Shown in pieces: positions 18,327 to 26,957 of a stretch of DNA of 64,000 nucleotides (the first letter of the stretch is position 1; every line of letters begins with the position of its first letter). The notes beneath the pieces are model-generated. The model did no database searches. It was not told where the DNA came from and saw only the letters and a list, made by a program, of their open reading frames with translations. A program made the position numbers and the translations under genes. This DNA comes from CAZSXS01 sp964611385 (lineage in GTDB: Bacteria > Bacillota > Clostridia > Lachnospirales > CAYPQA01): contig CAZSXS010000004.1 in the NCBI GenBank assembly GCA_964611385.1, positions 1 to 64,000 on the forward strand, written 5' to 3'.

Positions 18327-18998
18327 ATGCCAAACGTTCTGCTGGTGGATGATGATCACGCCATTCTCGACATTAATGAAATTTATCTTAGATATATGAA
18401 CTATGAGGTTCAAACGGCAACATCTGGAGAGCAGGCCTTACGCTTAATCAAAAGCTTTACACCTGACTGTATTATACTGGATATTTGTCTGAACGATATA
18501 TCGGGCCTACAGCTTTGTTCAAAGCTGAAAGAGCTCAGCCATGCGCCCGTCATTTTTTTGTCCTGCTTGGATAGTGAGGAGGATCGAATCGAAGGCTTCA
18601 TCAAAGGGGGCGATGATTATGTAATCAAGCCTTTTTCCACAAAGGAGCTGGAGCTTCGGATTCGGGCAAGAATGGGACAGACTGCTCGGTCTGGGGATAC
18701 TAAAAGCTTTGGCAGGCTTTCTGTCAGCAGAAGCAGTGGCGCTTATGTAGATCAAGTACCCTTGCAGCTGACCGCCAAGGAGCTTTCTATTTTAAATTGT
18801 CTCGCAGACGCACCCAATCAAATCATTCAAAACGAACAGTTGTTTGAAACGGTTTGGCAAATGCCGCCCAACAGCGATATACGGGCAATCTCCGTACATA
18901 TCTCTAATCTAAGAAAGAAGCTGTCAGAGGCCTTGGGCAATGACAGAATGATAGAAACGGTTTGGGGGATAGGCTATCGGCTGCGATGGAAAGAGTGA
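18327..18998 (+). CDS. OmpR/PhoB-family response regulator
   Basis: A 223-residue regulator. Start at ATG 18327 with GGAGGG 6 nt upstream; the longer frame from 18249 overlaps the preceding gene and is not used. The receiver domain has DDD at residues 8-10, phospho-acceptor Asp52 (ILDICLNDISG) and the Lys of VIKPFS. The C-terminal winged helix ends WGIGYRLRW. The stop overlaps the kinase start (CGATGGAAAGAGTGA), so the two are translationally coupled. Confidence 0.93.
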   Translation: MPNVLLVDDDHAILDINEIYLRYMNYEVQTATSGEQALRLIKSFTPDCIILDICLNDISGLQLCSKLKELSHAPVIFLSCLDSEEDRIEGFIKGGDDYVIKPFSTKELELRIRARMGQTARSGDTKSFGRLSVSRSSGAYVDQVPLQLTAKELSILNCLADAPNQIIQNEQLFETVWQMPPNSDIRAISVHISNLRKKLSEALGNDRMIETVWGIGYRLRWKE

Positions 18999-20998
18999 GC
19001 CTTCATACGATTTTTGCAAGCTTGAAAACCCCTAAGCTGCCCATCCTCATTTGCCTTTGCTTTGCGGCCCTGCTGCTGAATGCAAAATGGATCCTGCGTT
19101 TTGACAACAAGTATGCATTGGACGGAAAGCAAGCGGCTCTGGGCATACTCAACTTTGAGGGTAAGCTGACTTACTTGATTGATGATTGGGAACTTTATGC
19201 CGGACAGCTTTTATCTCCCCAGGAAATCGCTGCCCTAAACCCAAAAGTTTCCCAGTATGTATATGTAGGAGAGTACAGCGACTTTGCCTTTAGAGCTCAA
19301 GGAGTACCTTTTCATGGAAATGCCACCTATCGCCTGCGGATCAATGTAAGCAGCCAGCCAACCCAATACACCCTGGAGCTGCCGGAAATCTTCTCCGCTT
19401 ACAAGCTTTGGGTCAACCGTGTTCTTGTTCACCAAAACGGAAGACTGGAAAACGAAGACTACGCCCCCTTCATACAGACCGGTTCTGTTTCCTTTGAAGC
19501 CAAAGGGCAAATTGAACTTGTTTTTGCTGTGTCCAATTTTTCTCACTACTATAGCGGCATCTTTTATCCGCCAGCCTTTGGACTTTACCGAGACTTGAAT
19601 ACCCTGCTGGATATCCGCCTCACCCTTAAATGCCTGTATTTGTTTATCCCGCTTTTTATCGGCGTCTTTTATCTGGTACTTTATTTTAGCATCAAGGAGA
19701 CCATGCATCGCCAGACTGCCTTTGTGTGCTTTTACTATGTGGGCTATAACGCCTATACTTTGTGGGGGCTTGTTGGCTTTTCAAATGTTTCTCTCTGGTA
19801 TGGAATCGAGGATCTCTTTTTTTGTGCTTTGCTTATGCAAGTGTTAAGCCTTTGCGCTTATCTTACTTCCCTGGGTAAATTTCACAGGCTATTGATATAC
19901 CTTGGCTTTGTTTTACTTTCCTTCAGGCTTGCACTGCTGCTTCCTGCCTGGGACTTGCTCAGAATTTATGGTATATGTTTTGATTTTTATAAATACACGC
20001 TGCTGCTTTATCTGTTTGCCATGATTATGGTGGCGGCCTTTCGAGGTGGGATACAGTCAAAATTTTTGCTGATTGCGGTAGGCTTGTTTGCTTTTGGAAT
20101 CTATTTGGACAATTTCGCCGGGGAATTTGAGCCGATTTTATTTGGCTGGCATACTGAACGTACGGGCTTTTGGATGGTTTTGATTTTCAGTGGAATTCTC
20201 GTATACAGAAGCGTTATCATAAACAAGCAAAACAAGGCCTACGCCACAAAAATGGAACAGCTTGTCGATGAAAAAACGCAAAAGCTTGCGGAGACAAGCA
20301 GGCAGTTAAGTCATGTGCTCAGCACAAGAAAACGCTTTATGGCAGACATAGCCCACGATTTAAAGTCCCCTATAGCGGCAGTGTTAGGATACTTAGATCT
20401 GTTAAGGGCCGGAATCATTTTGGAAGCGGATAAAGAGCAAGAGGTTTTGCAAAGCATATACAGCAAGTCCAAGGAGCTGAACAAAAGAGTCTCGAAGCTA
20501 CAAGTCTTAGCAAAGCTAGACGAGGACTTGCCCAACTTTACCTGTGTGAACATCAAGGATTATCTGGAAAGCTTACTGGAAGCCTTTGAACCTCTTGCGG
20601 AAGCCGTCGGCGTAAGCTTGCAGCTGACAAGCTGCGATACAACCATGGACATTGACACAGACAAGTTGCATCATGCAATTGAGAATATCTTGCAAAACGC
20701 TTTACAAGCCCTCAGCCCTGGAGGGAAAATTGTCCTTTCCGCTCAAGAGGATGAAGACAAGCTGAGGCTAAGGATTTCCGATAACGGCTGTGGCATTTCG
20801 CCTGAGGATTTACCGTATATTTTCAAGCGCTTCTGGTCCGGAAGCACTGGGCGTTCCGGTCTTGGCCTTTCCATTGTCCAAAAAATAGTGGAGGAGCACG
20901 GCGGTCATATCTCCGTCGAATCCACAGTTGGACTGGGCACAACGTTTACAATCCTTCTGCCCCTAAACGCTCTTCAAAATAAAACAATAATCAGATAA
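18986..20998 (+). CDS. Histidine kinase with 7TMR-DISM-type sensor module
   Basis: A 670-residue kinase. ATG 18986 is preferred over the upstream TTG at 18962 because it overlaps the regulator stop. One N-terminal membrane segment (~14-32) leads to an extracytoplasmic ~170-residue beta-rich, galactose-binding-like domain (ATYRLRINVSSQ...YKLWVNRVLVHQNG). Seven hydrophobic segments follow (~215-415), the arrangement of 7TMR-DISM receptors. Then come a coiled coil, the H-box with His457 (DIAHDLKSP), the N-box (ILQNALQAL) and G-boxes (DNGCGI, GRSGLGLS). Receptors of this class bind carbohydrates or similar ligands outside the cell. The secreted protein upstream could be a partner or target. Confidence 0.9.
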   Translation: MERVSLHTIFASLKTPKLPILICLCFAALLLNAKWILRFDNKYALDGKQAALGILNFEGKLTYLIDDWELYAGQLLSPQEIAALNPKVSQYVYVGEYSDFAFRAQGVPFHGNATYRLRINVSSQPTQYTLELPEIFSAYKLWVNRVLVHQNGRLENEDYAPFIQTGSVSFEAKGQIELVFAVSNFSHYYSGIFYPPAFGLYRDLNTLLDIRLTLKCLYLFIPLFIGVFYLVLYFSIKETMHRQTAFVCFYYVGYNAYTLWGLVGFSNVSLWYGIEDLFFCALLMQVLSLCAYLTSLGKFHRLLIYLGFVLLSFRLALLLPAWDLLRIYGICFDFYKYTLLLYLFAMIMVAAFRGGIQSKFLLIAVGLFAFGIYLDNFAGEFEPILFGWHTERTGFWMVLIFSGILVYRSVIINKQNKAYATKMEQLVDEKTQKLAETSRQLSHVLSTRKRFMADIAHDLKSPIAAVLGYLDLLRAGIILEADKEQEVLQSIYSKSKELNKRVSKLQVLAKLDEDLPNFTCVNIKDYLESLLEAFEPLAEAVGVSLQLTSCDTTMDIDTDKLHHAIENILQNALQALSPGGKIVLSAQEDEDKLRLRISDNGCGISPEDLPYIFKRFWSGSTGRSGLGLSIVQKIVEEHGGHISVESTVGLGTTFTILLPLNALQNKTIIR

Positions 20999-21180
20999 CA
21001 AAAGAACGAGGTCGAAACAGAGTAGGCCAACTATAAAAGTAAACAATCTGTTCTTGCACCAGACGTATCTTTCCGATAAAATACATATAGATTTTTCACA
21101 GCATACTATACTGATTACTATCCCTTTGAAAATTCTTCAAGCAAAAATTCGTAACGAAACTACTTTATAAGGAGGAAACA

Positions 21181-21966
21181 ATGAAAATCATTGTATGCAT
21201 TAAACAAGTCCCCGGCACGCAAAAGGTTACGATCGACGAAAAGACCGGTTCTTTGATTCGTTCTGGGGTGGAAGCGAAGATGAACCCTTACGACTTGCAC
21301 GCCATTGAGGCAGCGATGGAGATAAAGGAAGCACTTGGAGCCGAGATCACGGCCTTGACCATGGGTCCCCCCAGTGCAAAGGAAATTTTATACGAAGCCT
21401 TTTCCTTAGGTGTAGATGAAGGGATTTTGCTCAGCGACTTTGCCTTTGCAGGCTCTGATGTTTTGGCAAGCAGCCGAGCTCTTTCTCAATGCATCCGACT
21501 CACGGACTTTGACCTGATCCTCTGCGGCAAGCAAACCACTGACGGAGATACCGCCCAGGTTGGCCCCGCCATAGCCGAGTTTTTGAATATCCCTCATGTC
21601 AGCTGGGTCAAGCGGATTTGCAAGCTGGATGAGAAGGGGATCACCCTGGAGCAAGACTTGAATGAAAGTATACTGAGCGTAAGCATGAACTATCCCTGTT
21701 TAATCACGGTGGAAGCGAGTCTCAACCGTCCCCGGCTGCCCTCCTACCTTTTGAAACAAAAAAGCAAGAACAGACCCATTAAAACCTACAGCTTACAGGA
21801 TCTGCGGGACAAAGATAAAAACAACTACGGTATGCTTGGCTCTCCCACTTCCGTGGAACGGATTTTTACCCCCAGCTCGACCACACAAACACATCTTATG
21901 GAGGCCGAGCCAGAGAAAATGGCCGAAAGCTTAAAAAGCAAGCTGATTCAGCTTAAGTTTGTTTAA
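21181..21966 (+). CDS. etfB: Electron transfer flavoprotein beta subunit (LctB-like)
   Basis: A 261-residue EtfB. The N-terminus KIIVCIKQVPGT and the NPYDLHAIEAA segment are typical, and the AMP/FAD site motif is DLILCGKQTTDGDTAQVGP. It pairs with the EtfA-type subunit 21 bp downstream and the FAD oxidase after it. In Acetobacterium and relatives this trio is the lactate dehydrogenase/Etf complex. It drives lactate oxidation with NAD by consuming reduced ferredoxin (flavin-based electron confurcation). AAGGAGG lies 5 nt before the ATG. The C-terminus LKSKLIQLKFV is as expected. Confidence 0.92.
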   Translation: MKIIVCIKQVPGTQKVTIDEKTGSLIRSGVEAKMNPYDLHAIEAAMEIKEALGAEITALTMGPPSAKEILYEAFSLGVDEGILLSDFAFAGSDVLASSRALSQCIRLTDFDLILCGKQTTDGDTAQVGPAIAEFLNIPHVSWVKRICKLDEKGITLEQDLNESILSVSMNYPCLITVEASLNRPRLPSYLLKQKSKNRPIKTYSLQDLRDKDKNNYGMLGSPTSVERIFTPSSTTQTHLMEAEPEKMAESLKSKLIQLKFV

Positions 21967-21987
21967 TTTATAGAAAGAAGGCGAAGC

Positions 21988-23268
21988 ATGAGTGGAATAT
22001 ACATAAAGCATGAACTGTGTGACGGCTGCGGGCTTTGTATAAGCAAATGTCCCTTTGAGGCCATCGAAAAGGATGAAAAAATAAAGATCAGCAGCGGCTG
22101 TAAGCTGTGTAAGCTTTGTATCAAGGCCTGCCCAAAACAAGCCATTGCCCTGGCAGAGGGGGGCAAGTCGGTAAATAAGGAAGCATGGAAGGGTATTTTG
22201 ATTTATGTAGAGTATGAGGGAAACAAGATTCACCCTGTGACCCTTGAACTGATCGGAAAGGCCCGGCAGTTGATTCAAGAACGGAACAAGGGTGAGGAAT
22301 GCAGCTGCATTTTTATAGGGAATGGAATAGCCGAAAACGAAGTGACAGGGAACGAAGTGACGGGGAACAGCGTGACGAGAAACAGCCTGGAAGAGGAAGC
22401 CCAGCATCTCTTTGACTATGGCGTAGACAAGGTCTATGTGTACGAGGGGGAGGATTATGCGCATTTTCGCGTGGATGCCTATGCGGCAGCCTTTGAAGAT
22501 TGTATCCGTGACCTGAAGCCCAATGTAGTCTTGATCGGCGCAACAGCTGTGGGTCGTTCTCTTGCGCCAAGAGTGGCTACCCGATTTGAGACAGGCTTAA
22601 CGGCAGACTGCACCAGTCTGGAAATACGACCCGACGGGAACCTGGTACAGATTCGCCCGGCCTTTGGCGGGAACATTATGGCGCAGATTCTGACCAAAAA
22701 CCACAGGCCCCAGTTTGCAACCGTTCGATACAAGGTTATGGAGCCAGCGGAAAAATGCCCTGGGCATAAGGGAAGCATTATCAAAAGACAGCTCAAAGGA
22801 CTCTCTTCTACGATACAAGTCCTATCCGCTCAACCGAAGGAAAAGGTAAAAAGCATTGTAGACGCAGAAGTACTGGTGGTTGCCGGACGAGGGGTAAAAA
22901 CCAAGGAGGACTTGGGACTGCTCAGAGAACTGGCAAGTCTTCTAAACGGGCAACTTGCTTGCACAAGACCCCTGGCCGAACAGGGCTTTTTGGAAAACAC
23001 CTGCCAAATCGGACTCTCCGGCCGAACAGTCAAGCCTAAACTGATCATCACCTGCGGCGTATCCGGGGCGATTCAGTTTGTGGCCGGGATGCAGAGTTCC
23101 GAATGCATTATTTCCATCAACAAGGACAAAAACGCGCCCATCTTTAAACTCTCCCACTATGGCTATGTAGGGGATTTATACGAGGTGATTCCCAGGCTCA
23201 TATCCGGATTAAAAACTTCCGGTAAACTACAGATGCCCGGTGCGGAAAAGGAGGCGGCTTATGTATAA
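21988..23268 (+). CDS. etfA: EtfA subunit with N-terminal 2[4Fe-4S] ferredoxin domain (LctC-like)
   Basis: A 426-residue protein. Residues 1-55 hold two C-x2-C-x2-C-x3-C clusters (Cys11/14/17/21 and Cys38/41/44/48), a bacterial ferredoxin domain. The rest is EtfA: an N-terminal alpha/beta domain, then the FAD-binding domain (VVAGRGVKTKED; GLSGRTVKPKLIITCGVSGAIQF; ISINKDKNAPIF). The fused ferredoxin is typical of the lactate/2-hydroxyacid confurcating complexes and would receive electrons from soluble ferredoxin. Unusually, residues ~117-136 are a short tandem repeat (NEVTG NEVTG NSVTR NSLEE). Start ATG with AAGAAGGCG. It overlaps the FAD oxidase start by 8 bp. Confidence 0.93.
   Translation: MSGIYIKHELCDGCGLCISKCPFEAIEKDEKIKISSGCKLCKLCIKACPKQAIALAEGGKSVNKEAWKGILIYVEYEGNKIHPVTLELIGKARQLIQERNKGEECSCIFIGNGIAENEVTGNEVTGNSVTRNSLEEEAQHLFDYGVDKVYVYEGEDYAHFRVDAYAAAFEDCIRDLKPNVVLIGATAVGRSLAPRVATRFETGLTADCTSLEIRPDGNLVQIRPAFGGNIMAQILTKNHRPQFATVRYKVMEPAEKCPGHKGSIIKRQLKGLSSTIQVLSAQPKEKVKSIVDAEVLVVAGRGVKTKEDLGLLRELASLLNGQLACTRPLAEQGFLENTCQIGLSGRTVKPKLIITCGVSGAIQFVAGMQSSECIISINKDKNAPIFKLSHYGYVGDLYEVIPRLISGLKTSGKLQMPGAEKEAAYV
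22336..22395 (+). repeat. 15-bp in-frame tandem repeat inside etfA
   Basis: Four consecutive 15-bp units beginning AACGAAGTGAC, AACGAAGTGAC, AACAGCGTGAC and AACAGCCTGG. The first two differ by one base. They add a polar loop between the ferredoxin domain and the EtfA core. Confidence 0.85.
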
Positions 23269-24655
23269 GATCACAGATCAAGAGTTGCAATTTTTGAAGG
23301 AGCTATTCGGAAAAGATCGGGTACATACAGGCGAGGAAATCAACGAGGATTTTGCCCATGACGAAATGCCGGAGTACGGGAAATTCTTTCCCTCTGTCGT
23401 TGTGGATGCCCTCTGCACGGAGGAAGTCAGCCGCTTGCTGGCCTACGCCAACGAAAACAAAATCCCCGTTACCGTTCGGGGAGCCGGAACAGGACTCTGC
23501 GGGGGCTGTGTAGCTACCTGCGGTGGGATCTTGCTGAACCTGCTGAACATGAACAAAATTCTGGAAATCGACGAAAAAAATCTCATTGCTGTCGTAGAAC
23601 CGGGGGTTCTTTTGATGGAGCTAGCTGAAAAGGTGGAGGAACAGGGGCTTTTATACCCGCCTGACCCCGGCGAAAAAAGCGCCACCATCGGGGGCAATGT
23701 GATGACCAACGCGGGGGGAATGCGTGCCATAAAATACGGAGTGACCCGGGAGTACGTTCGGGGCATGGAAGTGGTTTTGGCCAACGGCGAGGTACAGCAA
23801 CTGGGAGGAAAGATCGCAAAGACCAGCTCGGGCTACAGCTTGAAGGATTTATTGATCGGCAGCGAAGGAACCCTGGGGGTTGTGACCAAGATACAACTCA
23901 AGCTCATCAAGTTGCCCAAACGTTTTATTACTTTACTGGTGCCTTTTAACAGCTTAGAGGATTGCCTGAATACTGTGCCTGTGATTTTAAATGCCTCCGA
24001 TACGCCGTTGAACTTGGAATTTATGGAACGAGAGGTAATTTTAAAATCCGAAGAATACTTAGGCACCCGCTTCCCTGACAAGTCTGCCCAGGCCTATCTG
24101 ATGATCAGCTACTCCGGCAACAGCCGTGAAGAAATTGAGAACTGCTATGATGGCGTTGCGCAGGCTTGCCTGGCTCATGCCGCCCTGGATGTTCTGATCT
24201 CCGACACGGAGGAAAGACAAAGCAGTATATGGACGGCAAGGGGTGCATTTTTGGAAGCCATCAAAAGCTCCACGTCAAGCATGGATGAATGCGACATCGT
24301 AGTCCCCATCGAAAAGGTGGCTGAGTACCTCCAGTTTGCCAAGCAACTGTCCTTGGATGAAGCCATCCGCATTCCCTCCTTTGGACACGCCGGAGACGGG
24401 AATCTTCATCTTTATGTCTGTAGGGATGAGTATCCGGAAGACATCTGGAAGGAAAAGTGCAAGCGGGTGATGGATCAGCTTTACGAGTGCGCCAAGAAGC
24501 TGAAAGGCGAGGTATCCGGGGAACACGGCATCGGTCATGCCAAGCGGGAATACCTGCTTCAATCTGTTGGAGGGACACAAATGCGTCTTATGCGGGAAAT
24601 CAAGCGTATATTTGATCCAAACAACATTTTAAACCCAGGGAAGCTGATACTATAA
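23261..24655 (+). CDS. lctD: FAD-linked 2-hydroxyacid (lactate/glycolate) dehydrogenase, GlcD/LctD type
   Basis: A 464-residue flavoprotein. ATG 23261 has AAGGAGG 7 nt upstream and overlaps the EtfA stop; the longer frame from 23240 lacks a ribosome site. The N-terminal FAD-binding (PCMH) domain shows VRGAGTGLCGG, PPDPGE and NVMTNAGGMRAIKYG. The C-terminal substrate domain has FGHAGDGNLH and GEVSGEHGIGHAKREYL. With EtfBA it should form a cytosolic complex oxidising lactate to pyruvate. Another 2-hydroxyacid such as glycolate cannot be excluded. No lactate permease or racemase is adjacent. A family C repeat begins at the stop codon. Confidence 0.9.
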   Translation: MYKITDQELQFLKELFGKDRVHTGEEINEDFAHDEMPEYGKFFPSVVVDALCTEEVSRLLAYANENKIPVTVRGAGTGLCGGCVATCGGILLNLLNMNKILEIDEKNLIAVVEPGVLLMELAEKVEEQGLLYPPDPGEKSATIGGNVMTNAGGMRAIKYGVTREYVRGMEVVLANGEVQQLGGKIAKTSSGYSLKDLLIGSEGTLGVVTKIQLKLIKLPKRFITLLVPFNSLEDCLNTVPVILNASDTPLNLEFMEREVILKSEEYLGTRFPDKSAQAYLMISYSGNSREEIENCYDGVAQACLAHAALDVLISDTEERQSSIWTARGAFLEAIKSSTSSMDECDIVVPIEKVAEYLQFAKQLSLDEAIRIPSFGHAGDGNLHLYVCRDEYPEDIWKEKCKRVMDQLYECAKKLKGEVSGEHGIGHAKREYLLQSVGGTQMRLMREIKRIFDPNNILNPGKLIL

Positions 24656-24826
24656 GAACGGGCGCAAATAGCACAAAGCGATCCGATGAAAGCCTCAGAA
24701 GGGATACCGCCCGAAACGGCTTGCGACCAGCTCTAGTGGAGGGCGGTGTCCCTTCTGAGGCTTGGACTTGGATACCCATTTCACTTGGTACGTGCTTTGA
24801 TATTAATGCCCGTTTGTAGTATAGGA
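24656..24826 (+). repeat. Family C dispersed repeat, copy C2 (complete)
   Basis: About 170 bp with inverted ends AACGGGC (24658-) and ATGCCCGTTTGTAGTATAG (to 24826). Inside, AAGCCTCAGAAGGGATACCGCCC pairs perfectly, apart from one G-T, with GGGCGGTGTCCCTTCTGAGGCTT across a loop containing CGGCTTGCGACCAG. The same loop and a stem with compensatory changes occur in C3 at 46794. Confidence 0.88.
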
Positions 24827-24865
24827 TAACGAAAGGATTGCAAAGAACCGTCTAAGAGAGTATAG

Positions 24866-24968
24866 TATACTCAGTCTTTTAAACATTTACTAAGCCGCCA
24901 TCATCCAATCCGATTAAATTTTATTGTTTTAGGCGGCGGCTTTACAAAGCTGAATGTAACTGAGTAGA
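24866..24968 (+). repeat. Family B repeat, copy B2 (MITE-like)
   Basis: About 102 bp from TATACTCAGT (24866) to ACTGAGTAG (24968), matching the reverse complement of copy B1 at 10364-10465 over its full length. It inserts 40 bp after the C2 element and ends just before the sdaAA ribosome site, so it may supply or separate the promoter of sdaAA. Confidence 0.85.
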
Positions 24969-24994
24969 TTCAAATTTTGTTGATGGAGGAGAAT

Positions 24995-25864
24995 ATGAAA
25001 TACAACAGTGCTGAACAATTGATTAAGCTTGCCGTTGAAAAAAAACTGCGCCTCTGCGACCTAGCCCTGGAGACGGAGTGTAAATTACAAGAAAGCAACC
25101 GGGAGAAGGTTCGGGAGGAGATTTCAAATGTCCTTTCGATCATGGAGGAAGCCGTGGAGAAGGCTTGCTTGAAGGAAGTCGTTTCCGTCAGCGGCTTAAG
25201 CGGTGGTGATGCCCTAAAACTCTCTCACTACAAGGAGGGGGAAAGCTTCTGCGGAAGCGCCGTTTTGGATGCAGTGGCTAAGGCGGTTTCTTCTTCTGAG
25301 GTCAATGCTTCTATGGGAAAAATTGTTGCCTTTCCCACAGCCGGTTCCTGCGGGATCGTGCCTGGCGCTTTGCTGTCGGCCTGGAAAAATAAAAATCTTG
25401 ACCGAGAGCGCTTGATAGACGCACTTCTGACTGCTTCTGCCGTAGGCTTGATCATTGAAGCAAAGGCAACTTTGTCTGGGGCAGAGGGGGGCTGTCAGGC
25501 AGAGTGCGGTGCCGCTGCCGCTATGGCTGCAGCCGGGCTGATCCAGTTGGTTAGTGACGATATTTACCTTCCCTTTGAAGCAGCGGCCTTAGCGCTAAAA
25601 AACCTCCTGGGCCTTGTTTGCGATCCAGTCTGCGGCCTGGTGGAAATCCCCTGCATCAAGCGTAATGGTTTCGGCTCCGCTATAGCCCTTGTGGCCGCCG
25701 ACATGGCTTTGGCCGGCGTCAAGAGCAAAATTCCCTTTGATGAAGTGGTGGACGCCATGAGCCGAATTGGACGCGCTCTGCCAGTTGACTTGCGTGAAAC
25801 CGCCCAAGGCGGCCTTGCCACGACCAAGACCGGAAAGGAATATGCAGAAAGGCTCAACTTATAA
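24995..25864 (+). CDS. sdaAA: L-serine dehydratase, Fe-S dependent, alpha subunit
   Basis: A 289-residue alpha subunit. ATG 24995 has GGAGGA 4 nt upstream; the frame is open from 24977. It converts L-serine to pyruvate and ammonia using a [4Fe-4S] cluster. The family motifs MGKIVAFPTAGSCGIVPG, EGGCQAECGAA and CDPVCGLVEIPC hold the cluster cysteines, and the C-terminus LPVDLRETAQGGLATTKTG is intact. The beta subunit (sdaAB), normally the gene just upstream, is absent here; it must be elsewhere, or this alpha chain is a stand-alone paralogue. The stop overlaps the start of the HAD gene (TAATG). Confidence 0.92.
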   Translation: MKYNSAEQLIKLAVEKKLRLCDLALETECKLQESNREKVREEISNVLSIMEEAVEKACLKEVVSVSGLSGGDALKLSHYKEGESFCGSAVLDAVAKAVSSSEVNASMGKIVAFPTAGSCGIVPGALLSAWKNKNLDRERLIDALLTASAVGLIIEAKATLSGAEGGCQAECGAAAAMAAAGLIQLVSDDIYLPFEAAALALKNLLGLVCDPVCGLVEIPCIKRNGFGSAIALVAADMALAGVKSKIPFDEVVDAMSRIGRALPVDLRETAQGGLATTKTGKEYAERLNL

Positions 25865-26802
25865 TGAAGACCTTATATATTTCCGACTTGGACGGCACCC
25901 TTTTGAACTCAGAAGCAAGGCTTTCGGAGTTCAGCCGAAACACCCTTAACCGCTTGATTCAGCAAGGCTTGCAGTTTAGTATCGCAACAGCCCGGACGCC
26001 GGTAAGTACCCTTGCTATTTTGGAAGGCGTGCAGTTTTCTATTCCTATGGTTTTGATGAACGGCGCAGTGATCTATGATCCAGTAAAGCAAGCCTATCTG
26101 AAAGCCCATCTCATCGGTGAAACTGCTCTTTTTCGTCTCTTGGATCTGGTTAAGCAGCATTCCCTAGAAGGCTTTCTGTACACCTTGGAAAATGGCGTTT
26201 TCCACGCCAACTACGAGAGCTTGAACACGACCGATGCTCAGCGCTTTTATGAAGAACGGATCGAAACCTACGGCAAGGCCTTTCGAAAGACAGCTTCCTT
26301 TTATGACTGTAAAAGTGATCATCCGATTTACTTCACGCTTTGCAGTGAACATCATAACCTTTTACCCATCTATGAAGCGGCTTGCAAGATTAACGAAAGC
26401 ACTGATGGGTTACCAATTCATGAGGCGGCAAACAAGATGGTCGAAAGCACAGATGGGTTACCCATCAATGAAGCAGCTCCCCAACCCCACCGTCAAGGAA
26501 GTCTGCATCTGGAGTTTTACAACGATGTGTACGACCGAAACATCTGGTATCTGGAAGCCAGCTCGCCGGAAGCTTCAAAATACAACGGCCTTCGTTATAT
26601 TCAAAAAGAGTTTGGCTTTGAAAAGACCATTGCCTTTGGAGATAACTTAAACGATCTTTCCCTCTTTGCGGCCAGCGACGAAGGCTATGCTGTGGCCAAC
26701 GCAAAGCCCCCACTGAAAGAAAAAGCTACAGCCGTTATTGCAGGAAACAACGAAGACGGGGTTGCGAAATGGTTGCTGCAACATGCTAATTCAATTTGTT
26801 AA
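25864..26802 (+). CDS. HAD-superfamily Cof-type phosphatase with internal repeats
   Basis: A 312-residue hydrolase of the Cof (HAD-IIB) type, which removes phosphate from sugar phosphates or other small metabolites. Motif I is SDLDGTLLNS at residues 7-16 and motif IV GDNLNDLSLF near 258-267. The central cap domain carries an extra tandem repeat (~167-205) in which a 16-residue unit, LPI(Y/H)EAA...ESTDG, occurs twice plus a third partial time. The ATG overlaps the serine dehydratase stop by one base, so the two are coupled. Any metabolic link between them is unknown. Confidence 0.88.
   Translation: MKTLYISDLDGTLLNSEARLSEFSRNTLNRLIQQGLQFSIATARTPVSTLAILEGVQFSIPMVLMNGAVIYDPVKQAYLKAHLIGETALFRLLDLVKQHSLEGFLYTLENGVFHANYESLNTTDAQRFYEERIETYGKAFRKTASFYDCKSDHPIYFTLCSEHHNLLPIYEAACKINESTDGLPIHEAANKMVESTDGLPINEAAPQPHRQGSLHLEFYNDVYDRNIWYLEASSPEASKYNGLRYIQKEFGFEKTIAFGDNLNDLSLFAASDEGYAVANAKPPLKEKATAVIAGNNEDGVAKWLLQHANSIC
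26362..26478 (+). repeat. 48-bp in-frame tandem repeat inside the HAD gene
   Basis: Unit 1 is 26362-26409, unit 2 is 26410-26457 and a partial unit 3 is 26458-26478. Each begins TTACC(C/A)AT. Divergence between units shows the duplication is not very recent. Confidence 0.88.
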
Positions 26803-26808
26803 AGTAAA

Positions 26809-26842
26809 GAAGCCGCTGGTCTTTGTTAGACCAGACGGCTTC
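26809..26842 (+). terminator. Rho-independent terminator
   Basis: GAAGCCG-CTGGTCT pairs with AGACCAG-ACGGCTTC (one bulged base) followed by TTTTATTT. It closes the sdaAA/HAD operon. Confidence 0.9.
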
Positions 26843-26957
26843 TTTTATTTGCTATCTTATGGAATCATCCAAAGCCAGTAAACATTCACGAAGTATTTCA
26901 TAAAATGGTAGTGACATAGACTCAATCCCTACCAACCAACAGAAAGGAGCGCGAATC

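Noticed and set aside
24261..24580. Overlapping open frames opposite the lctD C-terminus
   Set aside because: Two antisense frames cover the conserved HAGDGNLH and GEHGIGHAK region; shadows of a G+C-rich gene.
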